Of a stretch of 64,000 bases of DNA, positions 1 through 10,171 are shown one piece after another; the stretch's first letter is position 1, and each line of letters begins with the position of its first letter. The position numbers and the translations under genes are program-made. The notes under the pieces were generated by a model that saw only the letters and a list, made by a program, of their open reading frames with translations, had not been told where the DNA came from and did no database searches. Source of the stretch: Turbatrix aceti (Eukaryota; Nematoda; Chromadorea; Rhabditida; Panagrolaimidae); assembly GCA_963969345.1 (NCBI GenBank), contig OZ017770.1, positions 8,069,246 through 8,133,245 on the forward strand, in the 5' to 3' direction.

Positions 1-1634
1 GGAATTCTGTTCTTTCGCTGCTCATGTTTGAAATCATGCTGCCTACATTTCCGACAATGGTGGCAAAAATGAGCACACCACACATCAAATCCAGCGTCAC
101 AAAAGCAAACTCCTCATTATTAACCGGCCCGGGTACTTCTCCGATTGTTGTCAGAATCAGAGTCGACCAATAAAAGCTATAGACGTACCGACGATAAATA
201 GTGTCTTCTACACCTCTAAAAATAATTAATAACCGAGAATGCAGAAAAAAGGCAAGCAGCTCTGCCGAGGTTTTTGGGGCATAATGAGCAATTACTGGTA
301 ACGATAGCGTTTTGGGGCATGAATAATAACAACGTACGGAGGTAAGCTCTGAGAGTTGAGATTTCCGTATGTCCATCCATCGGAGCCCAGGCCAACAAGC
401 ATTGAAACGAGAAAATATATACACGCGTTCCAGTGTATAAGCACCAATATGTAAAATATAACACAGGCAACGCGGAAGGCATTGGGGATCCGTATCCTAA
501 AAAAAAAATTTTAAATAAAACAAAATGCATGTTATGTTGTCTTTATGTACCTAGTTTCTGTGACGCTAATAAAAGTTTGCATTCGCTCGAGCTTGAGCAG
601 ACGATTGAATCTTGGGACTGGTCTGGCCGAGCTTGCTGCATATTGAAAGAGGTAATCAAGAGGTAAAACGGAAATAAGATCAATGGCAAAACGCTTGGAT
701 TTAACGTATTTTTTTCTGATTGCCGTCAGATCGGTAACCAACAATCCCTGATCCAGGTAGCCTGTTCTAGCGCTTACAAAAAAATCAATCCAATAAACAA
801 TATCCGTAATAATGTCAAGTACCATAAAAATTGGTATCCAAGATGGTGGTATGGTTTTTTGTTCGAAGAACACGCAGCGAAAAATGACAAACTGGAATAA
901 AAAAATTTAAATTGTTTAACAAATTTTTTTAAAAACCAGCAAGTTGTACAAATATGCCAAAGACATGGTGCACACCCATTTGTAGTAATAATCGGCAGAT
1001 GAATCAACGACAAGTTTGCTATAGATAAATTTAGCAATGTTGCCTTCTATTGTAATCGCGTTTGAACTTTGGCTCACCGTATGCGCGGTATTTGCGTTCA
1101 TGCCGTATTTGTTAAAGAATTCCACCTGTTCTTGCATATTGACGTGTGATTCATCCTGCACGGCGTTTCTCCTGAACGTCATAAGCGTCTGCAAAACCCG
1201 ACGAGCTTGCAATTGTTTACGAAACAAACAACATTCCTGATACATACCTTTGCAAGCTTTGAAAACTTTAAGATCTTCATGGGTTCGCGTTCCGAGTTGT
1301 TCGTTTCGCTCTTGTTATTGCGAATAGCTTCCGGTTGAATAATTCTCTTCCTAACAACATCCTGGAACTTCAGATTAGCCTGTCTTCGCTTCACGGTGGT
1401 GTCATTGTTTGAAACGTAGTCATCGACGCCACCGGGCAGGTGGTCCAGGTGATTTGTGTTACTTGAGCTCGGTTGGGGAGACTCGGTTGCCGGAAGTGAT
1501 TGCGGAAATGATTTCATCTCTATTTCCTCTTTTGGAGAGGTCTTTCGACCCTTTGGCGCCGACACCACGCGATTGTAGACGTTGATGTTGCGTCGTCTGC
1601 CGTTTGGGGGACGCCGAGGCTGTTCGTCGTCCAT
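1..1634 (-). CDS. Cyclic-nucleotide-gated channel, alpha (TAX-4/CNGA) type, 5' part
   Basis: Cation channel subunit opened by cyclic nucleotides, used in sensory neurons; the gene runs off the left edge. Exons joined in phase: 1248-1634, 937-1188, 551-891, 296-496, 1-215. The first ~165 residues are a disordered, basic and Ser-rich cytoplasmic tail. Then come S1 ([20 protein letters not shown]), S2-S3 ([28 protein letters not shown]), the S4 region ending [15 protein letters not shown]5 ([17 protein letters not shown]) and the pore helix with [10 protein letters not shown]. The selectivity motif TIGE, rather than TIGG, is that of alpha subunits. S6 ([20 protein letters not shown]) is complete; the C-linker and cyclic-nucleotide-binding domain lie outside the window. 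The start at 1632-1634 is the first Met of the open frame; an upstream exon cannot be excluded. Confidence 0.93.
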
Positions 1635-2470
1635 GTCTGCTAAATCATTGATGCAACGGGTTTACAATATATTCGGCACGCTAAGAAGAGGAAATAACAG
1701 AATAGAACTTCTTCAAACGTACCGTTAAGCGAGTGTCTACCTGTGAGCGGCAGCTACTATGAGAAGCAGTCAAATTGTAGGTTACTGCCGGCATCAATCG
1801 TATGCATATGAAGAGTCCCAAGGGAGATACGTCGTCGCAAAGGTGCCGGTTTTCAATGGCCAACATCGAATTACAGTGGTCATTAAAAGTGTGCCGTTTC
1901 ATAAATTAGACATGCCGCGCGTACACGCAAATGTTCCACCGGCAAACAAACACCAAAACGTTTTTTCGACAAATCAGTCGTAATTCTTCCGGCATGCAAC
2001 ACGAACGTATTTTCCAAACGTGTTGCGAATAAAATGCGCCAGCATCGAAAATGAAAATAATAATTACAAGGCTATGAGCATTGATTTACACCCGCAAGAG
2101 ACGCCCTAATGAATCCTACGCATTGCGAGCACCAACCTGTGGTGCTTGTTCGGTAACATCATTTATGCATCGTCATTTTTTGTTGTTTTTGAGGAAATGA
2201 AACTAAATATTTTTTTTCTAAGTTGCTGTTATGCGTACAAAATTGTAAATGCTTCAGACAATACTTTTTTTTGTTATTTCGCGTGAATCATCGCCGATAA
2301 CGCTGCTCCTCATGCTCCTTTCTCTTTACTTTTTCCATATTGCATACAGACACGAGCTTATCAATTGATTTAAGACGTGACTAACATTCCCTTACGCGAA
2401 CAAAAAAACGTGGTTGTTCTGTCGGGTAAAATTGAACACTTGAGAACCACGCTTTTGTTACGCCTTTTCT
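1635..2470. other. Divergent intergenic region
   Basis: AT-rich region between the diverging channel gene (-) and the CDC50 gene (+), so it should hold both promoters. I see no supported ORF, RNA gene or repeat in it. Confidence 0.5.
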
Positions 2471-3918
2471 ATGCCATCACAATTGTTTAACCGAAAACTT
2501 GAATCAGAAGATCTTCCCCGTATTCCTAAGTGTCACAAAAAAAATCGACCTCCAGGTGAGAACGTGTAAATTTTAGAATCGTAAAAATATGCGGCGATTT
2601 TATGATGTTTATTTTATTTTTGCTGTTCTTTATTGTATTTTATAAATACGTACGATTTTTTTATTCGCTTACTTCGATGTCACTTTCAGATTCCAAATGG
2701 CTGCAACAAAAGCAGTTCAGTTTTCGACCCTTGTTGACGTTTCGCAAAGCTGTTGTGTTGAACGTCGTCATCATACTTATCCTGCTACTTGCAGGTTCTT
2801 GGTTATACATTTCAGTAGGAAAAAGTAACACATTCATTATTTTTTTGATCTCTTTTTATAAATTATGTTATTGTTATTTTTTCAGTTAACGAGTTTGAAA
2901 TCGATTACACAGATTGCAACGCTTATAACCAATCTTCGACGCTTGAAAATGATTTGCAGAGCGCCTCTTCTAGGGTGAGAGCCGTGACTTACAATGCAGC
3001 TAGCCACGTTTGTATTTATCCCTTCGAGTTATCTACGAACTTTGGTGTGAGTACACGAGACGCATTAATTAAGCATAGAGATATACATATTTATTTGCAG
3101 GGCGATGTAACTTTTTATTACGGCCTGAATAATTACTACCAAAATATGAGACTTTATTTTCGGTCAAGATCCGAAGTTCAGCTGCTTGGGAAACAGCTAA
3201 CAAATGTCGAAAGTTGTGCTCCATATGAATACGCGACCGATAAATCAAATAAAACACTTCCAATAGCTCCGTGTGGTATTGTTGCAAACTCAATGTTCAA
3301 CGACACGTTTAAACTTTTTTTCAATCCTCCCAATAGAGGCAGAATTGAAGTACCGTGGACGGCAAAGGATTTGATAAATGATAAACTCTACAAAAAATAC
3401 CAAAATCCAAAAGTGTCAAAAGGAGACACGCTGTGCGACGCCTTCAAAGGCACGGCAATGCCTCCGGCATGGAGTCAACCAATCTGCAAGCTTTTTGATG
3501 GATTCAAATACGGCTTTGAAAGTGCCGATTTCATTATGTGGATGCAGACAGCGGCTTTGCCGCATTTTCGAAAACTTTACAGAAAATTAAACCGAACTGG
3601 GAAGAGCAACTTTAGCGACGGTCTACCTGCGGGTTCTTATTCTCTCGAAGTGCAATACAGTGAGTACAATTCATAATTTTTGATTCAAAAAATATTTATT
3701 GATTTTCAGATTACCCAGTAAATGATTTTAATGGTCAAAAACGGTTCATTCTTTCGACTACGAGTATCATTGGACGAAGAAACTATTTTTTGCCGGTAGT
3801 ATACTTGTCGACAGCGATTGTCTTGTTTGTGGCAACAACTTTAATAACTTTTCTGCATTATACAAATTACTGTGGTGTTTTTCAAAAACTTATATATCAA
3901 ATTGTTCAAAAAATTTGA
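2471..3918 (+). CDS. TMEM30: CDC50/TMEM30 family P4-ATPase beta subunit
   Basis: Partner subunit of P4-ATPase lipid flippases, needed for their exit from the ER and for aminophospholipid flipping. Exons 2471-2555, 2690-2824, 2886-3046, 3101-3659 and 3710-3918 join in phase to 382 residues (the second donor may be off by one base). The short basic N-tail precedes TM1 (VVLNVVIILILLLAGSWLY). A large lumenal domain follows with family hallmarks: GDVTFYYGLNNYYQN, CAPYEY, PCGIVANSMFNDTF, WSQPICKLF and FIMWMQTAALPHFRKLYRK. TM2 is YLSTAIVLFVATTLITFL, close to the C-terminus. Paired lumenal cysteines and several N-x-S/T sites are present. Length and two-TM layout match the family (about 350-400 aa). 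The C. elegans counterpart class is CHAT-1. Confidence 0.95.
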
Positions 3919-5016
3919 AACAATGCATCACGTGTTTATCGAATTTCTTACCGTAAGACAAGTTCATTTACCTTCTCTTCAATAATGTTGGAATTACCTC
4001 TTTAGTTGTTTTCGTTGTACTGTCGTCATGCATTTTTTGTGATCTGGCAAGTTATGGGTTTGCATGTCAAAGAATAAACTGAGTTGTAATATGTTTTTAG
4101 CAACATTCCTTTTTTGCTAGCTTGTTGTCTGCGATGTTTACGGATGTCTAACAATAACAAGGGGGAGGAGGCATGTGTTTTACAACTGTTTTTCATTCAT
4201 TTATTAAAACATTTTGAATGACACGATGAGAACAGGTTGAAACTTCGACGGCAGTCCTATTTTTGACGGTGACGGTTTTTCTTTGAACTTATTTTTCAGA
4301 ACAAATCCTCGGTTTTTGCTTTCCTTTATTTTATTGTATACGCGTTCGGACAATTTATGGAATAACTAAGATTGTCTCGTCGACTTGCGGCATGATTGAC
4401 ACTAATCTCAGGTGTCGAGACAAGTCACCTGATTTCCCCCGGCTGACGGTTTGGGCATCTACGAGGAAAATGACTATAAAATGCATAAACTTTATTGCCT
4501 ATCGGCCAAGGTTGCTTCAAGCCGGCTGAATAGTCCAAATATAGGCCCAAGATTGGTTACGTTAGTCAGAAGAATTATTCTTTATTAATTCTCCTTGGTC
4601 ATGACGTAATGCCTGCTTTCGTATGCTTTCTTGTTGTTCAACCCAACAAGGTTTTTGGGAGAAGGAAATTGAGCTAAGTGCACGAGCAAGAGTTAGTAAA
4701 AGAGAAAAAAATGAATGTTGTGATGTGGCGTGACTTGTATATTTGGTCCTTGGAGAAATCATGCTACTAGCATGCCGGGTCGAAATACTTTACATGGCCC
4801 GGCGCGTGGGGCTATCGAAAGGAGTTTGGGTGTAATTTAGTTACCTTAACCCCGGGGGCTTGTCTATTAGGTTGATGCAAGATTTTTTGACATGTTAGGT
4901 GGTGTTTGACCCGCGTTATTTGTCGAAATGGAGTACTTCTTCATCGAGTGGCACTCACATCAGACCAATCCGTACTTAACAATTTACATTTCAGCAAACT
5001 GCTCAGGGCAGATACA
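3919..5016. other. Intergenic region
   Basis: Contains the 3' UTR of the CDC50 gene and the upstream region of the neuropeptide gene. An ACATTTCAG acceptor-like site 25 bp before the neuropeptide ATG could be a 5' UTR intron end or a trans-splice site. Small open frames on the minus strand near 4562-4762 look random. No RNA gene or repeat recognised. Confidence 0.4.
4073..4078 (+). promoter_or_regulatory. Polyadenylation signal AATAAA of the CDC50 gene
   Basis: Canonical AATAAA 155 bp after the CDC50 stop codon, on the coding strand and before the next gene. Confidence 0.5.
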
Positions 5017-5342
5017 ATGATCGTTCGAGGCTTTTTTTTGACACTTTTGGCAGGACTGTTGCTCATCAAGGTTAACTTCTTATCGGCTGCTTTTCTTCCT
5101 CCCGGTATGTTTTGAATTATTTTAATTATTTTAATATATTTTGTATTTTTGTAGATCCATTATTCTATAACGGAGAAATAGCCGAAAAATACGCATACGA
5201 TACAGGCGAACCCATCTACGGCGAGACACCACACATTGCTGAAAAACGAGCATTGATGAGACTCGGAAAACGTGCGTATATGCGACTTGGCAAGCGATCC
5301 TACCTTCGGTTAGGTAAACGTGCTCCTCTGCGCCTCGGATGA
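5017..5342 (+). CDS. Neuropeptide precursor for four -M/LRLamide peptides
   Basis: Secreted prepropeptide of 91 residues from two exons (5017-5104, 5155-5342). A signal peptide (IVRGFFLTLLAGLLLIK) is followed by a spacer rich in Tyr and acidic residues. Four tandem copies then end in RLG: ALMRLG-KR, AYMRLG-KR, SYLRLG-KR and a terminal APLRLG directly before the stop. Cleavage at KR and conversion of the C-terminal Gly would yield four hexapeptide-precursor-derived pentapeptide amides ending in Arg-Leu-amide. The C-terminal -LRLamide resembles annelid/mollusc myomodulins; a distant FMRFamide-like relation is also possible. A close named orthologue is not recognised. The ATG at 5017 is chosen because it directly precedes the signal peptide. 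Confidence 0.9.
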
Positions 5343-6064
5343 CCACAACGCGATCAGATAGAAGATTTGAGACCATCTATCTCTCTCTCAATTCTTTTTT
5401 GACCACTTTGTTGTCATCATCCTCCAGCGCAAGCTGTCGTGCTGTATCACTGTATTCAAATTTTTGAAGTCTCTTTTTTTTGTCGTCTGTTTCATCGCTC
5501 TCGTGTGCAAAAAAAGTTACCGGAAAAAGTACTCTTTTCAGAAATGTGCGATTGTTAAATAAAATATTTTAACCAAAATGGTCACCTTTGTTACCCGTAC
5601 CATTTTTTTTCAGTATTGCCCAACGCAATTGTTTCTATATTTATTTTTTTAATTTAATTTGTGCATCTGATTACGTTAATTTTATTTTGTACACAATGAA
5701 AGGAGATCTATGTTAGTTGTTTTTTGCACATACCACCTGCATGGTGGCCACCCAGATATATAAATTTGCGCAGAACATGATAACAGAATTCTGGGTGCGC
5801 AACAAAGTTGTATAAATTGAAAGAAAAAAAACATCACATATGATTTGCGTTATTTTGTTCATATTACAGGATTTTTTGTTAAATCTAGGACGGAGTATCT
5901 CTTTCTGTTATTCTGTCAAAATCCCAACCAAAAAGAACGTCGCTATGACGCAGTAGTAGTCACTTTCTTACAGACGTCGTCGCCACACCATTGAACGATT
6001 TTCCTTTTTTTTCCACCATTGATCTTGCGAATAGCCTCCACCACACACAGCTGATCTCGTTATC
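5343..6064. other. Intergenic region
   Basis: Neuropeptide 3' UTR followed by the promoter region of the PAN-domain gene. AT-rich, no other gene, RNA or repeat seen. Confidence 0.4.
5558..5563 (+). promoter_or_regulatory. Polyadenylation signal AATAAA of the neuropeptide gene
   Basis: AATAAA 216 bp downstream of the peptide precursor stop codon, in an AT-rich 3' flank. Confidence 0.5.
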
Positions 6065-7484
6065 ATGCTGCTGCCTTCTTCGGTGTTGCTCTTGGTTGTG
6101 TGGTTTTTTGGCGTTGATTATGCGAACGCCAATGTCTATGGTATGTACTTTGGATTCGTTTACTTAAAAAACATTAAAACAAAAAATATCTTAAGCGACA
6201 CAATGTTTTCTGCCAAAGTACCATTACGCTGTATCCCGCGCATCCCCGCTTGCTGAATTCTGGAACGTGAGCTTTATCGACTGTCTGACTTACTGTATTC
6301 TCAACTTTGGAAAGTCAACAACGGTAACAATTGTTTTTTGTAGTTTTTTTTTCTGCCACCTCAAAACTGTGCCTTTTCATTTTTAATTCTTTCGCTTTCC
6401 GTTATTGTTCTTTAGATTGATACGACATGCGCTTCCGTTGTTTACCATCGCCATTTTTCAACGTGTCAGCTTTATGGTCACTTGCGAGACGGATCGAAAG
6501 TTATCTTTGCCGCCGGACATGACTTTTACAATCGAACTGACTTTTTTGGTTCATGCAGTGGTCGTTCTAAGCATTGTAATATTTTCCCGCAATGTCAAAT
6601 TAATCCCTAACATGATAATTTTTTAAGCTGACGCCAGAATCATCAAGTACGACCGTCCGAAGGCATACGGAGTAAGGGTGCACTCGGGTGCAACCCCCAT
6701 TAACCGGGATGTCCGAGACAGTTACAAAAATGTGCCCAGTCAAGAATTTATTTTTGCAAACAAGCCCGAGTTTGGTACGCATTTTGCATTCATTGTTGTT
6801 CTTTTAAGTTTCACCCAAAAAAGTTCAGCGTGTAAAAGCAACGAAAAACAGGGTTTTCTCGTTGTTCGCAATTACGCCTTAGTTCAATCGGCTCCCGTCG
6901 CCCGGATAACCGGTATCGATCGATTCACATGTCTCAACTACTGCAAAGCCAATCAGGTTTCCGCCAAATCAACGAGCCTCTTCCCAAAAAAACACTTTCG
7001 GTTTTCAGAACTCCTACGGGGATCCTGTCGAATGCGCATTGGTGTCCTACAACGGCGCGCTTCAAAAATGCGATCTACATGATGAAATGAGCAAAGAAGC
7101 TCACATGATAACCAGGACAAAATACCAGAAATTTTCTTACGTAGCAGAACGCTTTTGTCTTCCTCAACCGGCTTGGTGCAGAGCTGAACAGCCTATGCTA
7201 AGGATAATTGTAGGCGCTGTTATTAAAGCGAACCCTCTCGTGACATATCAAAACACCGAGAATATAATGGATTGTGTGGTTGCGTGCATCAAAAATCCGA
7301 GCTGCAAAGTATGCAAAAAAAGAAAAACATACAATTATCAGTCACAAATAACATCTTTTTTTTTCAGGCCATTGCACTGGACACCAACACGTGTAGCCTT
7401 TATTTTGTCAACCTTCAGAAAGAATCTTCACGCATACAGAGAAATTACAACGCCAATACCGCTATTGTAGATTGCAGATGCTAA
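6065..7484 (+). CDS. Secreted protein with three PAN/apple domains
   Basis: Seven exons (6065-6140, 6196-6323, 6416-6575, 6628-6774, 6829-6956, 7009-7308, 7368-7484) join in phase to 351 residues. A signal peptide (LPSSVLLLVVWFFGVDYANA) is followed by three Cys-rich repeats, each with the PAN pattern of an opening Cys, a helix with C-x3-C, and later Cys pairs. The helices are FIDCLTYCILNFGKSTT, DRFTCLNYCKANQNSYG and NIMDCVVACIKNPSCKAIAL; the last is followed by TCSLYF. PAN/apple modules bind proteins or glycans and are common in nematode cuticle and adhesion proteins. There is no TM helix or enzymatic domain, so the whole product looks extracellular. Its specific ligand is unknown. It converges with the lipocalin gene, 171 bp apart stop to stop. 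Confidence 0.88.
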
Positions 7485-7595
7485 ATTTTAATCTCCCTTT
7501 TTTGTCGTAAAAAAAAAAGAACCAGAAATTGGTACAGAGCAAAAAAAATAATTAAACAAAAGTTTTTTGTTAGTTGAAATATATTTTGTGGAACG

Positions 7596-7601
7596 AATAA
7601 A
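7596..7601 (+). promoter_or_regulatory. Polyadenylation signal AATAAA of the PAN-domain gene
   Basis: AATAAA followed by a second ATAAAT, 112 bp after the stop codon, inside the short interval between two convergent genes. Confidence 0.5.
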
Positions 7602-7655
7602 ATAAATGAGATCTCGTGGTGACACAAAAGAAAAAAACAATTGTAAAAAAGCCTA

Positions 7656-9746
7656 CTAATGAGGCAATTCGCAGCGTGCAGGTTGAGGCAGGGCCGCGAT
7701 GGGTAGTGCCTCGCCTTTCAGGACACTTGTCTTCATGAAATCAGCGACATCGTCAAAATGCCTCGACTCAAACTCGTCAGAGCTGCGAGCAAAAACGACA
7801 TAACTGTTGCACTTGCTAGAGCCTGTTATGTCGGTAAGGATAATGTAGTCTGCTTTTTGTGACTCTGTAGGCCCGAATTTGACCATGCAAATTGATGACT
7901 CGTAGAAGTCTAGGGAAAGCTTGAATACACCACTTGTAGTGATCGAAAGCGTCCCGTTCATCTACAAAGCACGCATCAACATTGGGCAGTGCAAATGAAC
8001 AACGCAAACCTCGTACAGATTATTTTTCTGCGAATCGTCGAAGAAAAAATAGTTTACCGCTGCTTCGCCTTGCCGGAACTTTCCTACTTCCATACCCACA
8101 CAACTTGCGTGTTTTTTTGTCATTTTTGTAGTCGCGTTTGATATATCAGCCATGTTATTCATTCTCATCAGGCTGATTATAGTCGAATACGTTTCTCTCA
8201 TGACTCCTGGATTTCCGTAGATTTGTGTCCACTGACCTTGCAGCTTTTTTGGACTGATAGGAGTGCACTGAGCGCAGGAATCCGCTTCCAGTTCGGCAAG
8301 TTCTTTTTCCAAGTTGTCTCCTTCGGTGAGCGGTGGTTCGCCGCGGGCTCTAAATTGCATTAGGGCCATCGACAGGGGCAACTTGAAAATTAAAGAAAAC
8401 TTACTCATTGAACTTTTCCATTTTTTTAATTGCTCCTACCTGGAGACCGTCTTTTTGAGCTTCACGGACCAGAAATTCTTTAAGTTCACGCAGGGTTTGT
8501 TTATCCTTCTCACTGAGACTGTTAAACTCTTCATCGTTCCGAAAGTTGATACCAAAGTTTTCTTTTAAAAAATCCCGCAGATACTCATCGCTGGCAAACT
8601 CTTCTCTCGGCTCGGGATGTTTCGCAGCGTCGAACGCTTTGTGCGCTTCTGTTCTTGCTGCTAGTTGCTTTGCAGGATTACGATCGGCTTTCAGCTGCTC
8701 GCCTCTGGTGCTCTGGTCTCCTGGAGCACGTTCCGTGATCTTGGGCTCAACTTCGTCGAGTCCGGCGTACTTTTGTTTCATTTTGGTCAAATACTGCTGT
8801 TGTTGTTGTTGCATGAGTAACTAAAAACTTTTCGGTTGAATGAAACCTTTCCTACAAATTTAACCAACAGCAGCTCCCGCTTGTTGGTCAACCATGGCTT
8901 GTTGGTAGCGTCGCTGCTGATCCAGGTATTCCAATTGCTTGGCACTGTAGTCATTCAGAGCATTTTGATGATTTTGCATTTCGGCGAGGTACTTTTGTCT
9001 TTTCGCTGCATTTATTGCTTCTATGCCGCCCTAAAAGTTTATTTCATACTTTTTTTGAGACTTTTGCTTGCCTGATTCATGTTTAGGTGTTCTGGAATTC
9101 CTGTGATGAGTTCACTAAGCCCTCCTGACGGCAACCCGGCTGCCAGACCGGCTGCAGGAAAAGACATGCTGCTTGGCGCGTACGGGTTGAATCCGCCGCC
9201 TTGTGTTGGAAAAGGTAGTTGCTGGCCACCTAACGCGCTGCCTAGACCTCCTAGACTACCAAGTGAACCTCCAGTCGGTCCGATGGCAGCTGGAAATCCG
9301 TATTTTGAGCCAAGGGTGCTCAATGCTGTAAAAAACTATTTCGCTGATGTCAAAGTGCTTTTAAACGAGCCTACAATCGAATGCCGGGCCTCCTGCAGCT
9401 TCGCGGAGCAAAGCAGCATGATTTTGGGGAGCTCGTCGGATTTCGTTCTCATTTGAGATCGCAAAAGGGTCAAGCGGCAGACTAGGGGCAGGTGATGCTG
9501 CTGCGATCTCACGATCCATTTCCGGGAATATTGATTTGACAAATGCACCTGCCAGGTTTACCGCCAAGCGATCCATTGCTGCAAAAAAATGAAAACTAGA
9601 AAATTTCAGAAAATGGTGTACAAACCTGGATTTCCATTCGGTCCTTCTTCGGATTCATCAGAATCCTCGCTTTTACGACCATGGCTCCCAACAATGACCA
9701 AAGTAGCGCAGACAAACCTGAGCAATAGTAACTTTCGTTTTCCCAT
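7656..9746 (-). CDS. Secreted lipocalin-domain protein with long Gly/Gln-rich N-terminal region
   Basis: Seven exons (9626-9746, 9375-9578, 9072-9325, 8869-9030, 8405-8820, 8010-8349, 7656-7961) give 600 residues. Signal peptide (KLLLLRFVCATLVIVGS), then an acidic Ser segment, a Gly/Ser/Leu/Pro-rich stretch, a charged Gln-rich helical region starting with a six-Gln run, and a C-terminal lipocalin-like domain of about 190 residues. The domain has the first-strand G-x-W motif (KLQGQWTQIYGNP) after CAQC, later CVGME, and a final Cys near the C-terminus (ARCELPH). Lipocalins carry small hydrophobic ligands outside cells. The boundary after LNMNQ uses a GC-AG intron (CAG/GCAAGC). The lipocalin assignment rests on the G-x-W motif, domain size and Cys layout. 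Function of the N-terminal half is unknown. Confidence 0.75.
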
Positions 9747-10171
9747 AGATTAATTACTCAGATAAACGGTCCGGATGAAATTAACGATTACACAATGAAA
9801 GTTTTAATGCTTAGGAAGAAACTTATTATGTAGCCTGTCTATCGAGTAGCGTTTACGTCGGATAGTCACCAGGAGAACTGAACTATCCTTGGTGTGTATG
9901 TCATCGTTCAAAAATAACCCTGTGAACATGCATTGTGCATCTCGACCTGGATTGACTCTGACCCAGTTGAAATGCATAAGACTTTTTTATGTATATTACC
10001 TTTATTTGACAAACTTGTTAGATCATTACAAAGTTGAAAGATTGACGACAATAAACTTAAACGCTTGTGATTATTATTTGTTGGCGCTTTCGTTAATGAC
10101 ATCCATAAATATGTAGGATCTGACAGCGATCAAGCAGTTGGTAGACTATGAACCCGCTTGGCTATTATTTT
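9747..10171. other. Short intergenic region
   Basis: Separates two minus-strand genes: promoter of the lipocalin gene and 3' UTR of the Thr-rich gene. A minus-strand AATAAA (TTTATT on the plus strand) lies near 10002. Nothing else seen. Confidence 0.4.
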
